Positions 52,690-63,884 of a stretch of 64,000 bases of DNA are shown piece after piece. Each line of letters begins with the position of its first letter. Position 1 is the stretch's first letter. This stretch comes from Homarus americanus (lineage: Eukaryota; Arthropoda; Malacostraca; Decapoda; Nephropidae): the NCBI RefSeq assembly GCF_018991925.1, contig NW_024754891.1, forward strand, positions 37,501 through 101,500, read 5' to 3'. The translations under genes and the position numbers were made by a program. A model generated the notes under the pieces. The model was given only the letters and a program-made list of their open reading frames with translations. It was not told the origin of the DNA and did no database searches.

Positions 52690-52941
52690 TACTCGAGGGG
52701 GGAAATATGGCGACGTTGTCTCCTACATTATAATTTTGACAAAGACAGTTACGAGGCGCGGCCAGCTGGAGGGTCCTCACCACCTGGAGTATCCGACGCT
52801 ATTTTCGGTGGTCGTTTTTACCAAGTTTATACAATGATTTGTGAGGTGTCGGGTCGCTTTTTAAGGGTGCTGGAACCCACTAGTGAAGAAAGCATCAAGG
52901 ACTATTACGTTTCTCTGAATGAGTTCTCTTCTACGGGTTGA
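52690..52941 (+). other. Unassigned open stretch of mixed composition
   Basis: This is the right-hand part of a 104-codon plus-strand open frame that starts in the flanking array (ATG at 52627). The stretch (FDKDSYEARPAG..., YQVYTMICEVSGRFLRVLEP, IKDYYVSLNEFSS) has protein-like composition unlike the repeats around it. I recognise no domain, and no splice sites clearly frame it. It may be chance or a decayed gene or element fragment. Confidence 0.15.
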
Positions 52942-53269
52942 AAGTTGTGTATAAATCATGTGTATAAATTTTAGTGCCGCGCCAAGAACACTTTTACGCT
53001 GAAGGATCCTAAAATATTGGGGGTAAAGGGGAAGAATAAGTCACTCACCGACAAAAAAAAAAGAAAATTAATTCCTGTAAATGACGTTAGAACGGGATTG
53101 TAATTATACTTTATAAACAAAATATCGTCTTCGAAGAACATTGAAAATTTCGAAACACAGGAAAGGTTTTGAGTGAAAGAATAAAACAGGAAAATGCGCT
53201 GAATTCTGGAACAAAGGTAAAGGTATGCAAATTGTCTTGGCCTATTACCTGACTGGTTCAAGTGGTAAA

Positions 53270-54745
53270 AATAGCCCAGTCTTCCCTGTGGTCTGGCAGC
53301 CTTCAAGAAGATGGGTGCTGGAACACACCCAAGACTCACACACCCCTCGTGGAGATGGTTGCTAGAGAGGATAATGGTCCAGGTTCCAGGCTTTGAACGA
53401 ATGATACTTCCATGGAAAAGGTTACTGGAAAAGTTAAAGTCCAATTTCCAAGCTTTGGAAGACTGATACTTCAAGGCGCTAAAGGATTGATACTTTCATG
53501 GAAAAGATTATTGGGAAGGTAGAGATCCAACTTCCAGGCTAAGAGACTAATTCCTCTCTGGAAATGGTTGCTAGAAAAGATAAAGGTTCAATTCCCTGGC
53601 TCGGAAAATCAGATACCACTCGTGGGAATGGTTGATGGAAAGGCTGGCGGTCCAGTTTCCAGGCTCTGAAAGTCAGATAACTCCCTGGAAATGCTTACTG
53701 GAAGGGATGATAGTCCAGTTTTCAGACTGTAAATGACTGGCACCTCTCAGGAAGTATTTGTTAGAGAGGATAGATTTCCAGTACCTGGTCTTCGTAATAC
53801 TTCTTACAAGTCTGATGACAGTCTTTAATAAATTTAATGGAGTAAATAAACTGCCCTACAAGCCTGGTGCCCCCTCCTGGAAAGTCATGTAGAAAAGAGG
53901 AGTGGTCTTGTATCCAGGCTTTCAAGATTGTTACCCTCTTGGAAACAGTCGCTGGAAAAGCTTTTGGTCCGGTGCTGAAACCTTACTAGCTTGGTACACT
54001 TCCTGGAATTACTTACAGAACAACTTTGTGGTGTAGTATCCAGGTTCTGCTGGAGAGAGGCACCACTTATGGAAATGGTCGCTGACAAGGATGTGGTCCA
54101 TAATCCAGTATCTGCAAGACAGCTGCTCGCCTCTCGTTGGTTCTGGGGAAAGAAGTTGTGTAGTATCCACCTCCGACGTGTCTTGTGGCCTTCCTTGAAA
54201 TAGTGTTTATAAGGTTTTATGCTGGTTTAGTGTCTAGTCTCTGCAAGAATGTTGCTCCTCAAAGTTAATCGCTGGAAAGAGTACCAGCACCAGTATCCGG
54301 GCAAGGCGAGAGTCTTACCGTTGAGGATTTATCCCTTGATGAGATAATGCCTGACAAGACTGTGGTACCCGGCGTGAGAAATACTTTTAAAATAAAGTAT
54401 AGTTATCCAGTTTCCAGCCTGAGGGAGCCTGGCAGTGTGCTGTAAGTGGTCGCCTCGCTGCTGGGGAAGGTAAGTTGATCCAATATCGAGGTTGTGAAAG
54501 GTCGGAACCTCTCATGAAGATTGTTACTAGACAGGTCCTCCATCTCCGGGGCTCCTCAAGAGTCAGGTCGCCCCTCCTGGAAATGACTTCTGCAACATAT
54601 CAGAAATTCAGGTCCCGACGTCATGAAGGTGACTGGCTGGAACAGACCCAAAAGTCAAGTGCACTTTCTTGGAAATGGCTTCTGGAAGAGACAAAGGCCT
54701 CGTCCCCCGGCCTGGCATGAGTCAAGTCGAACCCCTGTACGAAGT
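53270..54745. repeat. Ancient 63-bp tandem array, ~1.5 kb
   Basis: A unit of about 63 bp (GGAAATGGTTGCTGGAAAGG, ATAAAGGTCCAGTTTCCAGG, CTCTGAAAGACTGATACCTCC) recurs some 20 times with strong divergence. GGAAATGGTTGCT/GGAAATGGTCGCT and CCAG(T)TTCCAGGCT are the best kept parts. It runs up to the (AC)n at 54779. Confidence 0.8.
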
Positions 54746-54777
54746 TTTGGTTCACGAGTTGACGATGATTATGACCC

Positions 54778-54998
<221 letters not shown>

Positions 54999-54999
54999 A

Positions 55000-55384
55000 A
55001 ACAAAACACAAGGTAAATGGCCCCACGGAACAGAATAAGACATTTTTCCTGCAATACTTTTTATTTCTGGCCACTAAGAACACACGAAACTGGCCTCTTC
55101 CCCAACTTTACTCCCTCAATATTTTCCCCCTCCTTTTTTGTTTTTTTTTGCTTTAAGGGGAGTTTTATACAATAGAGTGAGCCATTGTTTGGAAAAAATG
55201 GGTTAATGCTCCAGGGAGTCTTGATACACCGGTGTACCTTCCAGGGGTAGTAAATATGCTTTGAACACAGCTGCTACCTAATGATGCTTGGACGGTTATT
55301 GTGGTGTTTGTTCGGGTGTTTGTTGGGGGTGTTTTATCATCTGTCTATCTTGATGTGAGTTTTTTTTTTATTATTAGCTCAGAG
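55000..55384. other. Unique stretch
   Basis: No repeats beyond T-runs at 55133-55150 and 55359-55370; no gene seen. Confidence 0.5.
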
Positions 55385-55489
55385 AGAGAGAGAGAGAGGG
55401 AGAAATAGAGAATGAATGAGATAATGAGAGAGAGACAGAGAGACAGGGATAGAAAGAATGAAGGTTATTTTGAACTAGTTGCTGTGTTG

Positions 55490-55528
<39 letters not shown>
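55385..55528. repeat. (GA)n-rich stretch
   Basis: GA runs 55385-55398 and 55494-55528, with AGAGACAGAGAGACAGGGAT between them. It is followed by a unique AT-rich 55530-55965 that has AAT/AAG triplet runs near 55665-55735. Confidence 0.9.
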
Positions 55529-55530
<2 letters not shown>

Positions 55531-55967
55531 TATTTAAAAGACGAGAGAAACTTAGCAGCATGTTTAGGAGATGGACAGAGTATGTTTGTGATAGAGAAAG
55601 AGGATAATATTTGTGGTGTGAGAGAAGGAATGCGTCTGTGAGAACTTAGAGAAATAGAATGAAATAATAATAATAATAAGAAGAAGAAGAGGAAGTAACA
55701 GACATAATAATAATAATAACAGCAATAATATAATATAATACAGATAAAAACGTAAATAATAAATAATACTGTCCGTCATTTCTCAAAACAGCTTTACCTG
55801 ATAAAAAATAAATAACCTGATAATTGAATTGGGTATTTTTTTCAGGTATTTAATTAGTGTGGGTCTCATACCAGGTAATATAATAGGAATTAATAGAATT
55901 TTCTCAATTTCTTTTGTTTTTCTTTATGGTTTGACAAATTGCCGACGAATATTTCTCTGAATTTGTG

Positions 55968-57390
55968 ATACGGGGTTGTGGGTTGTGCTGGGTGAAGGTT
56001 GTGAAGGGCTTGGAGTTGTGTGGTTGTAAGTGTAAGGGGTTTTAGGTTGTAAGGGTGTTTGGGTTTGTAGGTTGTGTTGGTTGTGGGTTTAAGGGTTGTG
56101 GGTTGCATGGTTGTAGGTTTAAGTGTTGTGGGTTGTATGGTTGTAGTTTTAAGGGTTGTGGGTTGTGTGGTTGTGGGTTGTATGGTTGTAGTTTTAAGGG
56201 TTGTGGGTTGTGTGGTTGTGGGTTGTATGGTTGTAGCTTTAAGGGTTGTGGGTTGTATGTTGTAGCTTTAAGGGTTGTAGGTTGTATAGTTTGTGGCTTT
56301 AAGGGTTTTTGAGGGTTGTGATTTGTATGGTTGTAGTTTTTAAGGGTTGTGGGTTTTAGGGTTTGCTGGGTTGTATGGTTGTGGGTTTTAGGGTTGTGGG
56401 TTTGTATGGTTGTAGCTTTAAGGGTTGTAGGTTGTATAGTTTGTAGCTTTAAGGGTTGTGGGTTGTGTGGTTTATAGTTTTGGGTTGTGGGTTTAAGGAA
56501 TGTGGGTTGTATGGTTGTTAGGTTTAGGAATGTGGGTTGTATAGTTTGTGGGTTTAAGGGTTGTGGGTTGTATGGTTGTGGGTTTAAGGGTTGTGGGTTG
56601 TATGGTTTGTGGGTTGTATGTGGTTGTGGGTTGTAGTTTGTGGGTTTTAAGGAATGTGGGTTGTATAGTTTGTGGGTTTAAGGTTGTGGAGTTGTATGGT
56701 TGTGGGTTTAAGGATTTGTGGGTTGTATAGTTTGTAGCTAAGGGTTGTAGGTTGTATGGTTATGCTTTGGGTTGTGGGTTGTATAGTTGTGGTTTTAAGT
56801 TGTGGGTTTAAGGGTTATTGAGTTGTATAGTTGTGGGTTTAGGGTTGTGGGTTGTATAGTTGTAGCTTTGGATTTATGGGATTTGTATGGTTTGTAGCTT
56901 TAGGGTTGTGGGTTTGTATAGTTTGTGGTTTTAAGGGTTGTGGGTTTAAGGAATGTGGGTTGTATGGTTGTGGGTTTAAGGAATGTGGGTTGTATGGTTG
57001 TGGGTTTGGGAATGTGGGTTGTATGGTTGTGGGTTTTAAGGGTTATGGGTTGTATGGTTGTGGGTTGTATATCAGTTTGTGGGTTTTAAGGGTTTGTGGG
57101 TTTTAAGGGTTGTGGGTTGTATAGTTTGTGGTTTACTTGTAGTTGTGGGTTGTATGTTGTGTGGGGTTGTATGGTTGTGGGTTTAAGGTGTGGGTTTAAG
57201 GATTGTAGGTTGTATGGTTGTAGCTTTAAGGGTTGTGGGTTTAAGGGTTGTGGGTTGTATGGTTGTAGCTTTAAAGGTTGTGGGTTTAAGGTGTGGGTTT
57301 AAGGATTGTAGGTTGTATGGTTGTGGGTTTAAGGTGTGGGTTTAAGGGTTGTAGGGTTGTGGGTTGTAAGGGTTGTGGGTTAGTTAATTG
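55968..57390. repeat. GTT-rich ~30-bp degenerate array, 1.4 kb
   Basis: Variants of GGGTTGTGGGTTGTATGGTT plus GTAGCTTTAA or GTGGGTTTAA, with frequent deletions and an occasional AAGGAATGTGG form. About 45-50 units. The plus strand is nearly free of cytosine; plus frames read Gly/Cys/Leu/Val peptides. Confidence 0.93.
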
Positions 57391-57429
57391 GTTATTGGTT
57401 TATTTTGGGTTGTTATTGCACCAGGCAGC

Positions 57430-57640
57430 TCTATGGATGCTGATTGACTGACTGCTGACTGGTTGATTGAATGATTCACTTGCCCGTTGATTGATTGACT
57501 GACTGATTGGCTGACCGATTGCTTGGCTGACTGATTGCTTGGCTGACTGATTCACTGGCCTGTTGGCTGAGTAACTGTCTAATTAACTATCTAACTAACT
57601 GACTGGTTGACTGACTGATTACTTGACTGACTGATTGAAT
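57430..57640. repeat. (GACTGATT)n degenerate array
   Basis: GATTGACTGACTGATTGGCT-type units for about 200 bp, drifting to CTAACTAACTGACTGG. Confidence 0.88.
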
Positions 57641-57663
57641 ATTTAGCCCCTCCCAAACAAACA

Positions 57664-57665
<2 letters not shown>

Positions 57666-57743
<78 letters not shown>
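57666..57743. repeat. (TA)39 microsatellite
   Basis: Perfect TA run. Confidence 0.97.
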
Positions 57744-57745
<2 letters not shown>

Positions 57746-57779
57746 AGTTCACAGTTCCTCGCATTACCAGTATTATACA

Positions 57780-57965
57780 CGATCGAGATTCGACCCCGTG
57801 TTCCGGAATAATTGATGAGACAGTGTTGTCCTCTTTGCCCAGTACGTAATAAAGTTGAAGCCTCGAACCCGTGCATTAGAGACTGTTCATTCAGTCAGTA
57901 ATGGAGTCTTGTGCTGTTTTATGTCCTCATATGTAAATGCGGCCGAGCTTCGAACCCGCGTTTCT
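57780..57965 (-). mobile_element. Three tandem tRNA-like (B-box) modules
   Basis: On the minus strand three B-box-like sites occur at similar spacing: CGGGTTCGAAGC (57948-57959), CGGGTTCGAGGC (57860-57871) and CGGGGTCGAATC (57786-57797). Upstream of each lies sequence with a CTCATCA or CATCA phrase. They look like repeated, degenerate tRNA 3' halves, as in a multimeric SINE head. No full cloverleaf is evident. Confidence 0.4.
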
Positions 57966-58164
57966 GATGAGTTGGTTGAGTGTGTCGTGTTTTTCTGCCG
58001 ACGAGGTGATAATGTTTTTGTTTCGTGTGATTGTTTGTTTGTTTGTTTGTTATGGAATTCTTTGTTTATTTGAAGGTAATTTGCGTTGAAGAAGTTTCTG
58101 TAATAAACTGACTTATCATAACTTATTTTAACCTAATTTAATTTATTTAATGTAATTTACTATT

Positions 58165-58232
58165 CCTGACGTAACCTAACCTAACCTAACCTAACCTAAC
58201 CTAATCTAACCTAACCTAATCTAACCTCAGGG
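58165..58232. repeat. Interstitial telomere-like (CCTAA)n
   Basis: Perfect CCTAA units at 58172-58203, then CCTAATCTAACC variants. Confidence 0.93.
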
Positions 58233-58234
58233 GC

Positions 58235-58504
58235 TTCACCTATAAAAATCCAACCTTGAAATACCAATAAATTAACCAATTACACCTCAGACCTGTAGAA
58301 CTACCAGTAATAATTTAATCACTGGTGGGAGAAGATTTTTAAAGCATCTCGTGGTCATAAATAACATTACCTGGGCCAAGACTCGAATTTGTGTGGCTCA
58401 CTTATTAACTACATCTTGTAAAATGTGGTCGTAAGTGGCGGGATATATTGTACATTTTGGTGGTGGGTTTATATATGTGTGAGGGGGGGGTAGATATGAC
58501 CACT

Positions 58505-58505
<1 letters not shown>
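58235..58505. other. Unique stretch
   Basis: No repeat or gene evidence; a G-run lies at 58483-58490. Confidence 0.5.
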
Positions 58506-58507
<2 letters not shown>

Positions 58508-58549
<42 letters not shown>

Positions 58550-58651
58550 ATTTTGTGTAAAAAATATGCTTATATTTTCTTAATTTATTGATTTATTATT
58601 ATTATTATTATTATTATTACACACACACACACACACATACACACACACACA
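58508..58651. repeat. (TG)n, (ATT)n and (AC)n cluster
   Basis: TG 58508-58548, ATT 58594-58619 joined directly to AC 58619-58650 with one TA interruption. Confidence 0.95.
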
Positions 58652-58654
58652 TTT

Positions 58655-59155
58655 CTCTGTTACACCATAAACCGCAGAGGATCTTCACCTTGAATATCAA
58701 AATCCCAGGATGGTGGCGGTATCAGAGCCACGGGACTCATTACACCTTCGTTAAGATGCATGGCCGGCGCCTCTCTCTTTCAAGGCCGAGTATTATGGCG
58801 TCCTGTGGAAAAAAAATAAGCGTGTCCTTGAGCCTCCGCGGTATGTGCCATTTAAACTTCTGGTAGGAGGGGTAACTCGTCTATTATGACTTTTTAATTG
58901 TGTTTTGTCGCATCTATTTATATTATAATTGTTTTCGTCACATTTTGAGAGAGAGGAGTAACTCATTTATTATTAGTTTTTAAGTGTATTTGTCTTAACT
59001 TCTGGGTGGTTGGGGGTTAAACATGATCACACTAAAGGCAAAACAAAGAGATGTAACTGATATTTAGTTTCTCTAGAACATTATTGTATTTTATATATAC
59101 AGTATACGGTAAGTTTTATTCCCCTAAAATTAATGTGGATATGACTCTTTGTAGC
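58655..59155. other. Unique stretch
   Basis: Mixed composition with a 92-codon frame beginning in the ATT/AC repeats. Its C-terminal part has no recognisable domain. I see no gene. Confidence 0.45.
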
Positions 59156-59156
59156 A

Positions 59157-59157
<1 letters not shown>

Positions 59158-59227
<70 letters not shown>

Positions 59228-59310
59228 TCTTCACTGGCTCTGCATATATTTTACATTTTGATTAAGCAAAAATACATAGAGAGATAAAGAAAGAAGTTTA
59301 CTAACATGAC

Positions 59311-59346
<36 letters not shown>
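59158..59346. repeat. (CT)n and (GA)n microsatellites
   Basis: CT 59159-59222 and GA 59314-59346. Confidence 0.96.
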
Positions 59347-59349
<3 letters not shown>

Positions 59350-59351
<2 letters not shown>

Positions 59352-60310
59352 AAAACCGTCAAGAGTAAGTGAATAACTCCCTCATGTTTGGAATACTTGT
59401 TTACTTAATGACTTCAAATGGCCCGAGTATTTTAAAGCCTTTTTAAAGTAAATGATATATGGGATTCACCTGCTGGAGCCATACCTTAAAAAGTGAGCCT
59501 AAATATTACTTAATTAAAAGAGCCATTTATCAATATATAAGTTATATTCTACTAAGATTATATAGGATGGCTCTTGGGTGTATTTTTTGGAGGTAATTTT
59601 CAAACGAATAATTTTAAATGTTTGTGAATGAACCAAAAGCCTCTATATTATGACCGTATTTTTAGGTAATATATAAAAAAAATCTATAATGGAACCATGT
59701 TTATCCACAATTTATATACGTAAATAATATATCAGGTTTATATTATGGTGCGGGTTATACATAACAGTAATATGATCTCGTCTTAACAAAAAAATTAAAG
59801 TGAACACGTCATAATGTCTCGCTCTGGAAGGTTATAACGTCACGTGTTTATGGTCCTAGTAAATAAATAAAGCCTTTGAGCTTAGCTTAATATATTAGAC
59901 TCATAAACTGTGATTAAATTTCGCAAAAAAAAAGTATTTAAAGCAGTAATGTTTTGTTTAATACTAATATACCAAATAAATGACTTGAAATTACAATATA
60001 TTTATCCAGAAGTAAACTTACGAATTTAGTGCTTAGGTATGAGGTTAAGTGAGTATCTTTAGATAGATTAAAAAGTATTTGTACCTATACGATTACTTCA
60101 TGAAAAAATTGAACTCAGCTCAAGTGTACAATAGCAGACAAACTAACTCACGAGAATGAATTATGTACTTAACCTGACTCATCTGGGGGTCGACGCTGCT
60201 TCAGTTCAGGGGGGAGTGAACTATTGACCCCGGGGTGTATTAGTGATGTGTCAGGTCAGGCTACACATTCCTAAACTTATCATTATTAACAAAATACTCT
60301 CTACTGAAGT
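59350..60310. other. Unique AT-rich stretch
   Basis: About 0.95 kb of AT-rich DNA without tandem structure, frames or recognisable elements. Confidence 0.55.
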
Positions 60311-60315
60311 CTATG

Positions 60316-60600
60316 TCATCTCATCTCATCTCATCTCATCTCATCTCGAGTGTTTACAAGTTCTCACGTGTAGTTGTGCATCAATATTCACTTCTTTCCT
60401 TCCTTCCTTCCTTCCTCTCAGATTTCACTCCCTCACCTCACTTCCCTCACTCCCTCACCTCACTTCCCTCCCCTCACTCCCTCACCTCACCTCACCTCAC
60501 TTCCCTCACTCCCTCACCTCACTTCCCTCACCTCACCTCACTTCCCTCACCTCACCTCACCTCACCTCACTTCCCTCACCTCACCTCACCTCTCACCCGT
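60316..60600. repeat. (CATCT)n and CCTCACCTCACTT arrays
   Basis: CATCT pentamers 60317-60347, TTCC run 60396-60413, then CCTCACTTCCCTCACTCC units to 60600. Confidence 0.92.
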
Positions 60601-60604
60601 AGGA

Positions 60605-61195
60605 CATAAACACGTCTTAGTCATATATTTTCATCTTTTTTATCCAGGATGTACGAGGGAAGTTATACACCACCCCTTAGAGAACACACATTATGTGCCT
60701 TTCTTAGTTCATCCTAGAGTTAAAAAGCTAACAAGACTGAATATAATGTATTAATCTCATGTAAATAAGATGGTTTAAGAAAATGACTTTACAAAATATT
60801 AAATTACCCAAAGCCTTAATGAACCTTATGAATAAAAGATAATAGGGTTTAAATGGCATATCTTAAACCTTTTATCATTTAAACCCAGACGAGTATAATT
60901 ATGTTTTATGAAAGAAAAAATAGTTGAACAAAAAATAGCTTTAAAAAAGTTCCAGATGATCCTAAATCTTTTCCAGCTATTTAAACTAAGATGGATCTAA
61001 TTATAATCACATAGTTGGATCATAGTATGTGGAATTAGCTCTTAAAAGGCTCTTAATATAGCCGGTAGTGTGTGTGGCTATATTACACAGTTGCCTTGAA
61101 TTCATTTCCATTCATTAGTGAGATTAAAGTGAGCAGTATTAAGTTAACATTTTTAACGAGAGATAAATGTATTAGTCTGTTTGTACGAGTCTTTT
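60605..61195. other. Unique AT-rich stretch
   Basis: No repeat or gene evidence. Confidence 0.55.
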
Positions 61196-61197
61196 GC

Positions 61198-61330
61198 CAG
61201 ACCCCTTTTTTTAACGGTAAGCGTGACGCACTTTTTTAACGGTAAGCGTGACGCACTTTTTTAACGGTAAGCGTGACGCACTTTTAATGTATCATATGAC
61301 GCACTTTTCACTGTATCGTGTGATACATTT
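61198..61330. repeat. 25-bp tandem repeat (TTTTTTAACGGTAAGCGTGA + CGCAC)
   Basis: Three near-perfect copies of TTTTTTAACGGTAAGCGTGA plus CGCAC, then two decayed copies (ATGTATCATATGACGCAC and CACTGTATCGTGTGATACA). Confidence 0.94.
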
Positions 61331-61357
61331 TTTCCTAATGTTGTATTATTTTGGACG

Positions 61358-61485
61358 GTGGGGCGAGGTGTGGGAAAGGAGGGAAGGGAAGGAGAGAAGA
61401 GGGAAGGGAAGGAGAGAGGAGGGGAGGGAAGGAAGAAGATGTAAATGTTTTTATTAGTAGAAGTAGTAGTAGTAGTAGTAGTAGT
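61358..61485. repeat. Purine tract and (TAG)n
   Basis: GGGAAGGGAAGGAGAGAAGA twice (61380 and 61401 region), then TAG 61456-61487. Confidence 0.92.
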
Positions 61486-61489
61486 ATCC

Positions 61490-62045
61490 CCTCAGCTCTC
61501 TTTTTACTTTCATTTAATTTTTCCTCTTTTTCGGCCATTTTCATTTCTATCACTTTCACTTGTCACTTTCCCTCCTTCCCTCATCGGTATCAGTCATTGT
61601 CCTTTCTTTGTCATCCTTTCTTTGTCATATTTATCCGTCTCTCTCGTCTCTTCTCTTTATCTCTTTCCCCACTTTACTCTATCTCTCCCTTCCATGTTTC
61701 GTCTCCCCTTCTCTCTCTCTCTCTATCTATCGAGTTTTCCTTCTCCCCCTCGTCAAATTCAATTCCAAATTATCCGTTGTTATCCCTTCATTTATTTATG
61801 TCTCCGTATTTCCTTCTTTTTTCCTTCCTAATTTCCTCATTTTCCCTCACTATTTTTTATCTACCCTTTTCATCACTTTTGTTTCACACTCCCCCTTTTA
61901 TTATCACATTTACTCTTTTGTTTTTTCCTTCGTTGCAGAATTTCTTTTTCAATTTCTAATATCTGTAGTTTCTCGTTTTTTTTTATGTTCTGCCCTGATG
62001 TTATTCTGTTTTCTCTCTTCCTTCTTTTCGTTATCTAATTTTCTC

Positions 62046-62077
<32 letters not shown>

Positions 62078-62090
62078 CTTTTTATCGGTG
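61490..62090. repeat. Pyrimidine-rich tract with (CT)n
   Basis: C/T-rich with moderate A. Short CT runs at 61707-61724 and 62042-62076. The Ser/Phe/Leu frames of up to 202 codons are compositional. Confidence 0.75.
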
Positions 62091-62109
62091 TTTCTTATAG
62101 CTGTAAGTC

Positions 62110-62375
62110 GTATTTTGCAGGTTGTGTTGGCTCTCCGGGGTGTGTAGCTGTTACCCAGGTTGTGTTTTGCTGTACCCGGGTTGTGTTGTGGCTCTTGTAC
62201 CCGGGTTGTGTTGTGGTTGTTGTATCCAAGGTTGTGTTGTGGCTCTATACCGGGTTGTGTTGTGCTGTTGTACCCGGGTTGTGTTGTGGCTGTTGTACCC
62301 GGGTTGTGTTGTGGCTCTTATACCCGGGTTGTGTTGTGGCTGTTGTATCCGGGTTGTGTAGTCGCTCTTGTCCAC
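62110..62375. repeat. 25-bp tandem array (TACCCGGGTTGTGTTGTGGC + TGTTG)
   Basis: About nine copies of TACCCGGGTTGTGTTGTGGC plus TGTTG or TCTTG. Open in several frames because of its composition. Confidence 0.95.
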
Positions 62376-62454
62376 GTCTCGCAGTCTATAAAGAACTGCT
62401 ATGTGATACGGAGTTAATTTCCTCCCTCGACCCTTCCTCCGGTGGTGACGTCAG

Positions 62455-62772
62455 ATGATGGAGGCGGCTGGGGAGGAAGGGGGCGGAAGAGGGTGGAAGA
62501 GGGTGGAAGAGGAAGAAGAGAAGTAAGGAAAAGGAAGAAAGGGGTGGGATGGGAAAAAGAGAGAGGGTGGTAGAGAAAACGAGAGACGGGAGAGGAAGGA
62601 AGGGGTGGAAGAGTAGTGGAGGAGAAGGGACGAGAGAGGAAGAGGGGTGAGTGGCAGAGGAAGGAAGGGATGCCAGGAAGAGCGTTAGATGGGAGAGGAG
62701 GAGGAGAGGAGGGTAGGAGAGGTAGTAAGAGAGTATGTCGAGTGATAAAAGAAGATGGGAGAGAGGGAGGAT

Positions 62773-62800
<28 letters not shown>
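62455..62800. repeat. Purine tract and (AC)n
   Basis: GGAAGAGG/GGAAGGAAGG sequence 62455-62772, then AC 62773-62800 with a short CATA end. Confidence 0.9.
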
Positions 62801-62804
<4 letters not shown>

Positions 62805-62814
62805 TACACACATA

Positions 62815-63605
62815 CTTACATAAGATTCTTGAAATTAAATACTAAAAATTTGAATCAAGTTTAAATCTTTTCTTGAGAATTAAAAAAGAATTTGATTTTT
62901 TTTAGTAATACCTAGAATTTTGTTATCCTTTTTTTATATAATGTGTATGTAATATTATTTAAGACATTTTATTTGTATTTTTTTTTACTTTTTACAGAAT
63001 TACTTTGAATATTTGAGTTAAATTCAACTGTATGTATTTCTAGTGAGAATCTAACAACATTACAAAAACAAGGGAATTATTTACTATGACCCGGAATTAC
63101 TCTAGACTCGGTAAATAAAGTTATAACAATCCCGAACCTCTTTTAAAAGTATGTAGTATTTATCCTCAAACTACTACTTCCCGTTTTCTTTACTCACGAC
63201 AAATAACAATTACCTGGGTCCAATTCACTTAAGTAAACAATTATACTCAAGATAAGTGTAAGTAAGTGGACTCTGGCCCGAGGTTAAGTAGCTTCATATA
63301 CCCTTAAGTGCTTCCGGAATGTAAACACGGTGCTTCTGTTTTTATTGTTTTATTCTGTGTTTTTTTGTGACGTCGTTTATTCTCATTTTCTTCTTTATTT
63401 CCATTTCCTTCCATTTGTTGAGTTATTTTTGTGTGTTTGTTTGTTTGTTTGTTTTGGGCGTAGTTTTTGTTTTTGTTTCTCTGATTTTCTTGTTGATGTG
63501 GTGGTGTTTTTTTTTTCTTATTCTTATCATCGTTATCATCATCATCATCATTATTATTATTATCGGGTTTTTCTTAGTCTGAATTATTCTATATTCTTTA
63601 AACTT
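62815..63605. other. Unique AT-rich stretch with short (GTTT)n and (ATC)n
   Basis: GTTT 63434-63453 and ATC/ATT 63524-63563 are the only repeats. No gene seen. Confidence 0.55.
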
Positions 63606-63611
63606 ATCTTC

Positions 63612-63834
63612 AGAGGTCTGTGGGTCTATCCTTTCCCCCTCGGGTCTGTGGGTCTATCCTTTCCCCCTCGGGTCTGTGGGTCTATCCTTTCCCCCTCGGG
63701 TCTGTGGGTCTATCCTTTCCCCCTCGGGTCTGTGGGTCTATCCTTTCCCCCCTCGGCCCGGGTCTATCCTTTCCCTCGTCTGTGGGTCTATCCTTTCCCC
63801 CTCGGGTCTGTGGGTCTATCCCCTCCTCCCTCGG
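63612..63834. repeat. 28-bp tandem array (GGTCTGTGGGTCTATCCTTT + CCCCCTCG)
   Basis: Eight copies of GGTCTGTGGGTCTATCCTTT plus CCCCCTCG. The fifth and sixth are shortened near 63750. Confidence 0.96.
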
Positions 63835-63884
63835 GCTTGTTTTTTATTCTATGCATTATCTTTCTTGTCGGGCGTTCTCTCTTT

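Noticed and set aside
58590..58660. Third LINE copy reduced to its ATT tail next to (AC)n
   Set aside because: The ATT-AC junction resembles that at 44.65 kb, but the upstream repeat is TG instead of CA and no LINE 3' UTR sequence is present.
61351..62147. Leu/Ser/Phe-rich multi-pass membrane protein
   Set aside because: Three overlapping frames are open because of C/T-rich composition; none has a recognisable domain.
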